This document shows, in pieces, positions 43,600 through 51,406 of a DNA stretch of 64,000 nt. Source of the DNA: Acanthopleuribacter pedis (GTDB lineage: Bacteria; Acidobacteriota; Holophagae; Acanthopleuribacterales; Acanthopleuribacteraceae); contig NZ_JAFREP010000007.1 in NCBI RefSeq assembly GCF_017377855.1, positions 248,001-312,000 on the forward strand. Reading direction: 5' to 3'. Below the pieces are notes generated by a model. That model was not told where the DNA came from and ran no database searches. It worked only from the letters and a program-made list of their open reading frames with translations. Every line of letters starts with the position of its first letter. The first letter of the stretch is position 1. A program made the translations under genes and the position numbers.

Positions 43600-44631
43600 A
43601 TGATTTTAGAATGTGTGCCGAACTTCAGCGAGGGTCGGGATCTCGAGAAAATTAAAAGCATTGAAGATGCGATCCGCGAAGTGCCCGGGGTTTTATTTTT
43701 GGGATCGGATATTGGGCGGTCCGTGAACCGTACCGTGATGACCTTTGCCGGTCCACCCGCGGCCGTGCTGGAGGCCGCCTTCCGCGCCGTGCGCCGTGCG
43801 AGTGAGGTTATCGACATGCGCGAACACCGGGGGACCCATCCCCGCATGGGCGCCACCGATGTGTGCCCCTTGATCCCGCTTCAGGGCATTCGTGCCGTGG
43901 AAGCGGTGACCTTGTCTCGTCGTTTGGCCCAGCGGATTGGCCGTGATTTGGCCGTGCCGACCTACCTTTACGGGTTGGCCGCTGAATCAACGGACCGTGT
44001 TTCGCTTGCCGAAATTCGCCGCGGCGAGTACGAGGGTTTGGCGGAGAAGCTGACGCGCCCCGAGTTTGCACCGGATTTCGGCCCCAACCGCTTGACGCCC
44101 AATAGCGGCGTGACCGCCGTCGGGGTGCGTCGTTTGATGGCGGCTTGGAATGTGAACCTCAAGGGTAACGATCAAAAAGCCGCCGCCTATATTGCCAGGC
44201 GGGTGCGCGGTGCCGGCCGGCGCCACAAAGGGCGCTTTTTTCCCGGTCCTTTTCCCGGCTTAAAAGCCATCGGTTGGACCATCGAAGAATTTGGCTGTGC
44301 GCAGGTTTCGATGAATGTGATGGACTTGGAAGCCGCGCCACTCTGGTCGGTTTACCGAGAAATTCAGAAATTGGCCGAGGCCCGCGGTGGCGGGGTTGCC
44401 GGTTCGGAATGTATCGGTTTGTTGCCGCGCGGCGTGTTGCTGCAGGTTGCCGACGCCGTTTTGAAGCACATGCCGGGGGGGGATACCGCAACACCCGAAG
44501 AGAAGGTTGCGCTCGCGGTGGAACGGATCGGTTTGAATTCCGTAAAACCCTTTGACACGAAACGTCTGATTTTGGAAGAAGCCTTGGGACTTTCCGCAAC
44601 CTTGCCCTTGCGTTTCTCTTTGTCTGGGTAG
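43600..44631 (+). CDS. glutamate formimidoyltransferase
   Basis: 343 residues. Transfers the formimino group of N-formimino-L-glutamate to tetrahydrofolate in histidine breakdown. The start motif MILECVPNFSEGRD and the HRGTHPRMGATDVCPLIPL block (His catalytic residue) are characteristic of this family. Only the transferase domain is present; no cyclodeaminase fusion. ATG 43600 with GAGG 7 nt upstream. No hut genes nearby. The 4-nt gap to the next gene suggests an operon with the PP2C phosphatase. Confidence 0.92.
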   Translation: MILECVPNFSEGRDLEKIKSIEDAIREVPGVLFLGSDIGRSVNRTVMTFAGPPAAVLEAAFRAVRRASEVIDMREHRGTHPRMGATDVCPLIPLQGIRAVEAVTLSRRLAQRIGRDLAVPTYLYGLAAESTDRVSLAEIRRGEYEGLAEKLTRPEFAPDFGPNRLTPNSGVTAVGVRRLMAAWNVNLKGNDQKAAAYIARRVRGAGRRHKGRFFPGPFPGLKAIGWTIEEFGCAQVSMNVMDLEAAPLWSVYREIQKLAEARGGGVAGSECIGLLPRGVLLQVADAVLKHMPGGDTATPEEKVALAVERIGLNSVKPFDTKRLILEEALGLSATLPLRFSLSG

Positions 44632-44635
44632 GCCT

Positions 44636-47476
44636 ATGAATCCAACCGGGGAACTCAAACCCAATAGCCGCGTGCAACGTCTGTGGTTGTTTCGAATTAC
44701 TTTCGGCGCCGCTGTTTTGTTTTTGTTACCGCTTTCCCTCAAAAACGGTTACAACAAATTGAACTCGGGGATCGACGACAACCTCTTTGAACTGTCCGTC
44801 GGCCGCATTTACATTCTCCAGCCGATTCAGGCCGAACCCATCGACAACACCTACGACTTTTTCTCGCCCGACGATTTGCGCACCATTCGGCAGGGTGACT
44901 TATTGGTGGCGGTGAATGACCGCCGCGTGGCCCGGGCCCGCGATGCCTACGCGGTGTTGGACCGCTTACAGCCCTGGCAAAAAGTGGTGCTTGAGGTGCA
45001 AAAACCCGAGTTCCGACGGGCCTTGGTGCGTTACCGCGTGCGGGTCGGTGCTTTGCGTCGCGATTTTTTGCGCGACATCCCCCTTACCGTCAACGTTTAC
45101 GATATTTTGCCCGAGGGTGCCTCGGACCGCGCCGGCATTCGCCGCGGTGATTTGATTCTCTCCATCAATGGTGAGGCCATCCGCGGTTTGGGGCACGCCG
45201 ACTTTTTGGTGCGTCGCAGCATTGTCGGCGAACGGGTTCCCTACCAATTCATTCGCAATGGGGAAATGAAACAAACCCACGTGGTTATGACCCGCTTCAA
45301 CATCGTTTTCCTCGATGTTGTTTTTCAACTGAGCGGCTTGGCTTGGATTTTGGCCGGCCTGACCTTGGCCGGCATGCGCGGCCATTTGCGGGCAACCCGA
45401 CCGCTTTCCTTTGGTTTTTTCCTAATCGGGGTTGCCTGTCTGCTTATTCCCAATCGCGGCCACCTTGACGGGCAGATGTTACAGGTATGGCGCGAGTACA
45501 CCCTGTGGCCGAGCTTTTATTTTGGGTTGGGTGCCCTTTTTCACGGGAGTTATTACTTCCCACGCGAGCGTCGCGATCTGCTCGCGGTTCCTTTTTTGCG
45601 TTACGCTTATTACCTCGTTTCCCTCGCGGCGACCTGGGTTGCCATATCGACGATGGGCATGCAGTCGATGATTCTGTTTGTGCCGATCATGTTCAGCCTT
45701 CACTTTTGCATTCGTTTTATCTTTCGCAAAGGTGCCTCGCGAGAGCATGCCCGTTTGGAAAGCGGCATTCGTTATACCGGAATTTTTGTTTCGCTGATGA
45801 CCGTTGCCGGTGCTTTTTTCTCCTCGCACCTTTCTGCGCGTTTCTTCTACAGCTTAATTGCCCTGGGCCTGTTTTTACTGCTGTTTGCCTACAGCTACAC
45901 CATGATGCGGTACCGCCTGCTCGGGATTCGGATCGGCCGGGTGACCCAATTCAGTTTTGTGACGACCTTCTGGTTGGTGGCGCTGGTAACGACCTTTATT
46001 TCCTGCTTGTTGTGGTTGGCAAGAGTGGCCGCGGATCTGCCTCGCGTTCGTCTGACCTCGCGTTTTCTGGAGATCAGCCAGGCTGTCGGACCGCATGAAA
46101 ACATGGCCGGTCACAACATGGTGTTGATGTTCTGCGGGATCGGTGTCGCCTTCGTCTTTTTCTACGCCGGTCGACTGGGGTTGAACGGCATTCGGCGCCG
46201 ATTTCACCGCCAAGATTACGACCACCAAGGCGCCTCAAATGAGCTCGTCCATTTGATGACCAGTGTGGTTTCTCTCGACGAATTGGCCGGTGGGATGGTC
46301 GCGAAAATGGCCGCGTTTATGCGTGTGAAACAACTGGGGTTAATCATTTTTCGCGATGAGCAGGAGTGTGCCTGCCAGGCTTGGAGTCACAAACCGCGGG
46401 GCGGTTCCGAGTCGCCCTTGACGCCCGAGCAGGTGCAGTTACTCGGCAAGAATTTGAGGCAGTATCGCGCCGAACTCTGTGTGGATTACCTCGAGCCGGT
46501 CGGGAAAGAAGCCTTGGTCGCGCAAGGGTTTAAGTATGTCTATCCGATTTATTCCAAATCGCGTTTTCTCGGCTTTCTGTTAATCGGAGAAAAATTATCG
46601 GAAACCACTTTTGAGCCCAAGGACTTTCAGTTCCTTGCCGCCACGGCCAAGCAGGCCGCCATTGCGGTTGAAAACGCCTTCCTTTACGAACTGGTTGGTG
46701 CCCAGGAGCGCATGAAACACGAGTTGGCTCTTGCGCGGCAGATCCAGCTTTCTTCGTTGCCGCAACAGGACCCCGAGCTTCCTGGTTTTGATATTGCCGG
46801 GGTTTCCTTGCCCGCGCTTGAGGTCGGCGGTGATTTTTACGGTTACAACCGGGCGGGTGACGACTTTTTCTCGGTGGTGCTCGGTGATGTGAGCGGCAAG
46901 GGAACTTCCGCCGCTTTGCATATGTCGCGTTTTCAGGGGATTTTTTCGACCCTTGCCTCCGACGACCGCGACCTCCAAGATTTATTTGTGCGTTTGAACC
47001 ACTTGCTGTATGCGCAACTGGACAAAAACGCCTTTATTTCCGCGCTCGGCATTCGCATTGATTTGCAGGGACCCCGGCTGCAAACGGTTCGTGCCGGGCA
47101 TTTACCCTTGTTGTGGTATCGGGCGGCGGACAAGGAAGTGCATCAAATCAAACCGGGCGGTATTGCCTTGGGGGTAGACCCTGGCCCCTTATTTGAGCGT
47201 GTGCTTGAGTGTAGCCGGCACAATTTCGACGAGCGGGATATTTTTGTGTTGATCTCAGACGGGATTAACGAAACCCACAACCACGCCCATCAAGAATTTG
47301 GCCTGGAGCGGGTGTGCCATATTATTCGCCACCATGCCGACGCCTCAGCGGCGGCCTTGCGGGATGTGATCCTTCACGAGACCGATCATTATGCCGCCGG
47401 TTTGGATCGTCACGACGACCAAACCGTGGTCGTCGTGAAAGTATTGCCCTCGGCGCCCTCGGTGGCGGATGGCTAA
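44636..47476 (+). CDS. multi-domain PP2C (SpoIIE/RsbU-type) phosphatase with PDZ and GAF
   Basis: 946 residues. N-terminal membrane segment; PDZ-like domains at about 60-120 and 155-235 (GASDRAGIRRGDLILSINGE); about seven membrane segments (about 225-480); a GAF domain (about 540-690); PP2C SpoIIE domain (about 725-940) with GGDFYGYN, GDVSGKG and DDQTVVVV metal-binding motifs. Such proteins dephosphorylate anti-sigma antagonists in partner-switching; no partner is adjacent. Translation probably coupled to the ftcD-like gene (4-nt gap). Confidence 0.87.
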   Translation: MNPTGELKPNSRVQRLWLFRITFGAAVLFLLPLSLKNGYNKLNSGIDDNLFELSVGRIYILQPIQAEPIDNTYDFFSPDDLRTIRQGDLLVAVNDRRVARARDAYAVLDRLQPWQKVVLEVQKPEFRRALVRYRVRVGALRRDFLRDIPLTVNVYDILPEGASDRAGIRRGDLILSINGEAIRGLGHADFLVRRSIVGERVPYQFIRNGEMKQTHVVMTRFNIVFLDVVFQLSGLAWILAGLTLAGMRGHLRATRPLSFGFFLIGVACLLIPNRGHLDGQMLQVWREYTLWPSFYFGLGALFHGSYYFPRERRDLLAVPFLRYAYYLVSLAATWVAISTMGMQSMILFVPIMFSLHFCIRFIFRKGASREHARLESGIRYTGIFVSLMTVAGAFFSSHLSARFFYSLIALGLFLLLFAYSYTMMRYRLLGIRIGRVTQFSFVTTFWLVALVTTFISCLLWLARVAADLPRVRLTSRFLEISQAVGPHENMAGHNMVLMFCGIGVAFVFFYAGRLGLNGIRRRFHRQDYDHQGASNELVHLMTSVVSLDELAGGMVAKMAAFMRVKQLGLIIFRDEQECACQAWSHKPRGGSESPLTPEQVQLLGKNLRQYRAELCVDYLEPVGKEALVAQGFKYVYPIYSKSRFLGFLLIGEKLSETTFEPKDFQFLAATAKQAAIAVENAFLYELVGAQERMKHELALARQIQLSSLPQQDPELPGFDIAGVSLPALEVGGDFYGYNRAGDDFFSVVLGDVSGKGTSAALHMSRFQGIFSTLASDDRDLQDLFVRLNHLLYAQLDKNAFISALGIRIDLQGPRLQTVRAGHLPLLWYRAADKEVHQIKPGGIALGVDPGPLFERVLECSRHNFDERDIFVLISDGINETHNHAHQEFGLERVCHIIRHHADASAAALRDVILHETDHYAAGLDRHDDQTVVVVKVLPSAPSVADG

Positions 47477-47504
47477 CCCGTTTTAGTTTGCTAGAAACGG
47501 GTTA
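47474..47504. terminator. hairpin spanning both convergent stop codons
   Basis: A 10-bp stem, TAACCCGTTT (47474-47483) with AAACGGGTTA (47495-47504). Its left end is the TAA of the PP2C gene and its right end the complement of the TAA of lysC. Ends resemble repeat family 1 copy 3 (TAACCCGT...ACGGGTTA). Confidence 0.7.
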
Positions 47505-48965
47505 AACGCTTGATAGTTCCGCCGTGAGTGGTTCGGTTTCGGGGTCTTCGCTTTGGACGAGGGCCAAGTGCAGTAATTGCACCGTGCTGTCGAAATCCGC
47601 GCGCGGTACCGCGAGGGCCAAGCTGGTCTCATCCGCGCTGCGGCTGTGGAACAGCAGTGTCTGGTTTTGCAGGATATGCAGTGCGCGGGCGGTGGGTGAG
47701 GCCTCGCCCGCGCGGGTACACATCACGTAAATGAACGCACAGGGCGTGATGCCGGCCGGGGCGCGGTGACGGCCGGCTTCAGCCGCGGCTTCGCGGTGGC
47801 GCGCGTGGTTCCACCAGTGGCGCCAGTCCGGTAGGTCCTCGCTGACAATCGTCCATTCGTGGCCCGCGTAGCTCATCGCCAGAGGGGGATGACCCGACGG
47901 CAGTTTTTGCCATTCACCGCTCGGCCAGCCTACACCTTGGTCCAGGGGGCGTTCTTGGTGGAACAGCAGGGCTTCTTCCTTGCCGGTAATGAGGGTGCGG
48001 CGTTCGGCCGGCAGGCTTTGGTTGATGGAGGTGCCGGGGTGTTCGGGGCGGGCCGTGTTGCGCACGCGCAGGGGAATGTTGGCTTTTTTGACGGGGGCGA
48101 TGCAGCGGGGGTGCAGTACTTTTGCGCCGAGCCTGGCTACCGATTCGGCCTGGTTGTAAGACAGATGGTGAATCGTGGTGACGTGATCGACCGTTCTGGG
48201 GTCGGCGGTAAGGATGCCGTCCACGTCCGACCAAATTTGGGCTTCGTCGGCTTCTAGGGCCGCGGCCAGAAAGGTGGCGCTGAAATCGGAGCCGCCGCGG
48301 CCGAGCGTGGTTGTGCGACCGTCCTTGTTAGCACCGGTAAAGCCCTGGGTAATGACCACTTGGCTGTGAGCCAGAATCGGGGTGAGGTGGTGTTCGATGC
48401 ATTCCCGAGATCGCGCCCAGAGCGGGGAGGCGTCGCCGTGGCGTTCATCGGTGGCGATGAGCCGGCGTGCGTCAACCCAATTGATTTCGGCTTGGCCCGG
48501 CGGTTGATGGGCCAGGAGCAGGCTGTGAATGAATTTGGAGCTGAAGCGTTCGCCGTAAAACAGAATTTGATCGATATCGGCCGCTTGGGCGGGGGATCCC
48601 GCGGCGTTCCTTTTTCCGAGTTCTTGGATCCAGGCGGATAAAGCGCGAAACTCCGTCTGAAAATCGGTGGTGATAATTTTTAGCCAAGCGTCTTGGGCGC
48701 ATTGGGTGAACAGGGTCAGGTGTTTTTCTTCGACAGCCTGCAGGCGGTGGTTGAGTTGTGCCTTTTGGTCGGGCGTGTGTTTGGCCGCCAAAAGTTCGCC
48801 CATTTCGACCAAGAGGTTGGTCACGCCGGCGAGGGCCGAAACAACGAGCAGGACGCAACGGTGTTCTTCACCGTGAACCAACTGGACCAGGCGTCCCAGA
48901 TTTTCGGGATGGGCGACCGATGTGCCGCCGAATTTATAAACAACGCATTTGCGCGATTCAAGCAT
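47502..48965 (-). CDS. lysC: aspartokinase
   Basis: 487 residues; phosphorylates aspartate, the first step to lysine, threonine and methionine. KFGGTSVA at the start, the catalytic GRGGSDFSA block and the [12 protein letters not shown] block are intact. The second ACT-type domain (about 410-475) is recognisable, but the first (about 320-400) is strongly diverged and shortened, so the feedback control may differ. ATG 48965 has GGAGG 7 nt upstream; 88 more in-frame residues upstream have no start site. Divergent from metX, 1 kb away. Confidence 0.87.
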   Translation of the reverse strand: MLESRKCVVYKFGGTSVAHPENLGRLVQLVHGEEHRCVLLVVSALAGVTNLLVEMGELLAAKHTPDQKAQLNHRLQAVEEKHLTLFTQCAQDAWLKIITTDFQTEFRALSAWIQELGKRNAAGSPAQAADIDQILFYGERFSSKFIHSLLLAHQPPGQAEINWVDARRLIATDERHGDASPLWARSRECIEHHLTPILAHSQVVITQGFTGANKDGRTTTLGRGGSDFSATFLAAALEADEAQIWSDVDGILTADPRTVDHVTTIHHLSYNQAESVARLGAKVLHPRCIAPVKKANIPLRVRNTARPEHPGTSINQSLPAERRTLITGKEEALLFHQERPLDQGVGWPSGEWQKLPSGHPPLAMSYAGHEWTIVSEDLPDWRHWWNHARHREAAAEAGRHRAPAGITPCAFIYVMCTRAGEASPTARALHILQNQTLLFHSRSADETSLALAVPRADFDSTVQLLHLALVQSEDPETEPLTAELSSV

Positions 48966-49398
48966 GAACGTACCTCCGGGGGATAACAAGGCGTGGTGAC
49001 CGCGGGTGGGGGAAGGGGATGGTCGTGCGGTGATCGCGGGGGACGGATCGGCTGGAGCCCGACGCGAGGCGGGCAGACGACCATCATTCTCGGCGACGGG
49101 TAGGGGATACCCGAAGCCGTGCGCGAGCGCGACCATGGATTGAAGCTGCATCGGGCCGGCGGATAGGGGTTTGCCTAAAGCGGAGGACGCAGCATCAAAG
49201 GGGGAGCAAGATGAAATAGGATGATTCATTGCGGCGGGTCAACAGTGCCGCCGACGGATGCGGGCGAAAAAGGGGGGAACACCCTGCATGGCGCGGAACT
49301 TAATACAAAAACGGGCAGAATGCAAGTTGAAGCCGTGCTGGACGGGGGCCGGCGGCGGCCCGTGGCGGGGGCGAATCTGAAAAAAATAAAAAAAGGGT
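48966..49398. other. intergenic region upstream of lysC
   Basis: 433 bp. It should hold the minus-strand lysC promoter. I looked for a lysine riboswitch on the minus strand and did not see one. The minus-strand frame stays open for 88 codons but lacks a ribosome site. Confidence 0.4.
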
Positions 49399-49427
49399 TT
49401 GACACGGGGCGCGGAAGCGTTTTAAAT
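49399..49427 (+). promoter_or_regulatory. sigma70-type promoter of the metX leader
   Basis: Consensus TTGACA (49399-49404), 17-bp spacer, TTAAAT (49422-49427, 4 of 6). Transcription would begin about 60 nt before the riboswitch. Confidence 0.65.
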
Positions 49428-49490
49428 GGGCAGCAATATGTGACTAGGCAGCCTTAGGGTTGATAACCGAAAGCATTGACAATTCAATCG

Positions 49491-49597
49491 GACTTATCAA
49501 GAAAGGTGGAGGGGTCAGGCCCTGTGAAGCCTTAGCAACCGGTGAGTGATCACGTCAGGTGCTACATCCTGCCCGTTACGGGAAAGATGATCTCCGA
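49491..49597 (+). promoter_or_regulatory. SAM-I (S-box) riboswitch
   Basis: The core cttatcaagaaaggtggagg, the block ggccc..tgaagcc...gcaacc and the ggtgctacatcctgcc arm match the S-box consensus. It is in sense orientation to metX and followed by an intrinsic terminator, so S-adenosylmethionine should switch off transcription of the leader and metX. P1 is short with a few imperfect pairs. Confidence 0.9.
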
Positions 49598-49626
49598 GCT
49601 AAAACGCGAAAAAATAAGCCGTTTAT

Positions 49627-49664
49627 AAAGCTCTTCTGGATCATATTCCATGAAGAGCTTTTTT
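49627..49664 (+). terminator. riboswitch-associated intrinsic terminator
   Basis: Perfect 10-bp stem aaagctcttc (49627-49636) / gaagagcttt (49652-49661) and a run of six T ending near 49664. About 30 nt past the S-box. Confidence 0.85.
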
Positions 49665-49738
49665 GATTTCTGCGCTGCTCTTCGCGTGTTGTTTGACAGC
49701 TTAAAGCCACAGATCACACTTTGAGTAAGATAGGTGCT

Positions 49739-49766
49739 GTTGAGGCTTGCATATGCAAGCCTCAAC
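49739..49766 (+). promoter_or_regulatory. 28-bp perfect palindrome in the metX leader
   Basis: GTTGAGGCTTGC-ATAT-GCAAGCCTCAAC, a 12-bp stem with a 4-nt loop. No T-run, so not a terminator. It could be an RNA hairpin or a dimeric-protein operator. Confidence 0.75.
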
Positions 49767-49770
49767 CGCT

Positions 49771-49832
49771 TCGGCCTAGTTTCCCCCTAAGGCCGATTGA
49801 AGAGAAGAGACCGTTCCCCCTGGTCTCTTCTC
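49771..49832 (+). promoter_or_regulatory. two hairpins with the same C-rich loop
   Basis: Hairpin 2: stem tcggcct (49771-49777) / aggccga (49790-49796), loop containing ttccccct. Hairpin 3: 11-bp stem gagaagagacc (49802-49812) / ggtctcttctc (49822-49832), loop gttccccct. Both loops expose TTCCCCCT. They lie between the riboswitch terminator and the small reading frame. Confidence 0.7.
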
Positions 49833-49889
49833 AATTCCCCAATGTGCAGTCACCCCCTGAACATAAAAACCACGTACACGGAGGCGAAC

Positions 49890-50015
49890 ATGACGACGTA
49901 TGATACCAAAAAACTTCCCCGTTTTGAAAGCCCACAAATGCAGGAAATTCATTTTCTTGCCGCGCCTACCTGTTCCCGCTCCGTTGGTGGCTGTCATGAA
50001 TGCTGCTGTTTGTGA
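49890..50015 (+). CDS. 41-residue Cys-rich leader peptide overlapping metX
   Basis: Short frame MTTYDTKKLPRFESPQM...ending SVGGCHECCCL. The start has GGAGG exactly 5 nt upstream, the best ribosome site in the region. Five of the last 14 residues are Cys, including three consecutive Cys codons (tgc tgc tgt) before Leu and the stop. It overlaps the metX start by 20 nt in another frame; ribosomes stalled at the Cys codons would cover the metX start. A Gly-Gly before CHECCCL also resembles a RiPP leader/core junction, but no modifying enzyme or exporter is nearby. Not recognised as a known family. Likely real; role is inference. Confidence 0.6.
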   Translation: MTTYDTKKLPRFESPQMQEIHFLAAPTCSRSVGGCHECCCL

Positions 50016-51150
50016 TTTTGCGGGTCGAAGCCTGGCTTGGCGTGGGTTGCCTACGCCTTCTGTTGTAAGGGTTTACGACGAATCTCGGCCCCTCGAACTC
50101 GAGTCCGGCCAAACCCTGGCGCCCGTCGATGTCGCCTACCATACCTACGGGCGTCTCAACCCCGAGGGCTCCAACGCCGTCCTGGTTTGCCACGCCATGA
50201 CCGGGGACGCCTACGTCGCCCGACCCGACGGCGCCGATTGCCCCCCCGGCTGGTGGCAAGATTTGTTCGGCCCCGGTGCCCCGCTTGACAGCCGAAAATA
50301 CTTCATCATTTGTAGCAATATTTTGGGAAGCTGCTACGGGACCACCGGTCCCTCCAGCCTCCACCCGATTACGGGGCGTCCCTTCGGACCTGATTTTCCT
50401 GCTGTTGGTATCCGTGACATGGTCCGGGTCCAAAAGGCGTTGCTGGACCATTTGGGGGTCAGACAGCTCGCCTTGGCGATTGGCGGATCGCTTGGCGGGA
50501 TGCAGGTTTTGGAGTGGGCGCTCCTGTTCCCTGAACGCGTTCGCGCCATCGCCACCATCGCCACCGCGGTGCGCCATTCCGATTGGGCCATCGGCCTCAA
50601 CGAAGCCGCGCGGTTGGCGATTACCTCCGACCCCGAATGGCTCGGCGGTCGCTACCGCGAGCAACCCAAACGCGGCCTAGCGCTGGCGCGCATGATGGCC
50701 ATGCTGTCCTATCGCCATTACGATTCTTACAATCAGAACTTCGACCGCTCGGCCGACGCCGGCGAAAAAGCCTTTGACGATCCCTTCGAAGGGAAACGAC
50801 GTTTCGCGGTGGAAAGTTACCTGCGCTACCAAGGGCAAAAACTGGTGAATCGTTTTGACGCGAACTGTTATCTCACCATCAGCCGGGCCATGGACGCACA
50901 CGACATCACCCGGGGTCGCGGCTGCCTGCGCACCACCTTGGCGCGCATCAAGGTGCCCGCGCTTAGCGTCGGTATTAGCTCGGATTTGCTGTATCCCGAC
51001 GCCGATCAGCGAAACCTCGCGGACCTCCTTCCGCGCGGTCGCTACGCCCGCATCAACTCCATTCATGGACACGATGCGTTCCTCATCGAATTTGACCAAA
51101 TGCAAAATATTCTCGGTGAGTTTCTCAAAGAACTCGAGCACGCTGCCTGA
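49996..51150 (+). CDS. metX: homoserine O-acetyltransferase
   Basis: 384 residues, alpha/beta-hydrolase fold; forms O-acetylhomoserine for methionine synthesis. Nucleophile elbow GGSLGGMQ (Ser about residue 156), Asp in SSDLLYP, His in GHDAFL, and the VLVCHAMTGDA block are all present. Start ATG 49996 (MNAAVCDFAG) gives the expected N-terminus but has only weak ribosome-site character (ggtgg), so translation is likely coupled to the leader peptide frame. ATG 49900 would add 32 residues of poor quality and sits 15 nt from the GGAGG. Controlled by an S-box upstream. Succinyl- versus acetyl-specificity not determinable by eye. Confidence 0.92.
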   Translation: MNAAVCDFAGRSLAWRGLPTPSVVRVYDESRPLELESGQTLAPVDVAYHTYGRLNPEGSNAVLVCHAMTGDAYVARPDGADCPPGWWQDLFGPGAPLDSRKYFIICSNILGSCYGTTGPSSLHPITGRPFGPDFPAVGIRDMVRVQKALLDHLGVRQLALAIGGSLGGMQVLEWALLFPERVRAIATIATAVRHSDWAIGLNEAARLAITSDPEWLGGRYREQPKRGLALARMMAMLSYRHYDSYNQNFDRSADAGEKAFDDPFEGKRRFAVESYLRYQGQKLVNRFDANCYLTISRAMDAHDITRGRGCLRTTLARIKVPALSVGISSDLLYPDADQRNLADLLPRGRYARINSIHGHDAFLIEFDQMQNILGEFLKELEHAA

Positions 51151-51181
51151 GCTAACCTCTAAACGATCCCCTATAGCCATC

Positions 51182-51213
51182 GGGAACCCGCGCGATCCGT
51201 GTGGGTTCCCTTT
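51182..51213 (+). terminator. metX terminator
   Basis: 8-bp stem gggaaccc (51182-51189) / gggttccc (51203-51210), then TTT and a later TTTT. Confidence 0.6.
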
Positions 51214-51406
51214 GCGCTTTTGAGACGAATCGCACCCGGTTGTGCGCCCCGAATCGGCCGTCCCCCTACATATATATAATGTAGCGAGAATCTTCACCGG
51301 GAAATTGACTTCTGCTTGGGGTACAATGTTCAGGTTTGACGCGCTTTTTCTCGGGCATCCATTCCATGCGATTTGCCGGGAAGGCTTCTTCAATCCTGGG
51401 CGGCTT

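Noticed and set aside
48966-49229. 88-residue N-terminal extension of aspartokinase, or a lysine riboswitch
   Set aside because: ATG 48965 has its own GGAGG; no lysine-box core was seen.
49693-49698. Second promoter (TTGACA) between the riboswitch terminator and the leader peptide
   Set aside because: No acceptable -10 at 16-18 bp.
49900-49995. Longer metX start
   Set aside because: The GGAGG is 15 nt away and the extra 32 residues do not resemble the MetX N-terminus.
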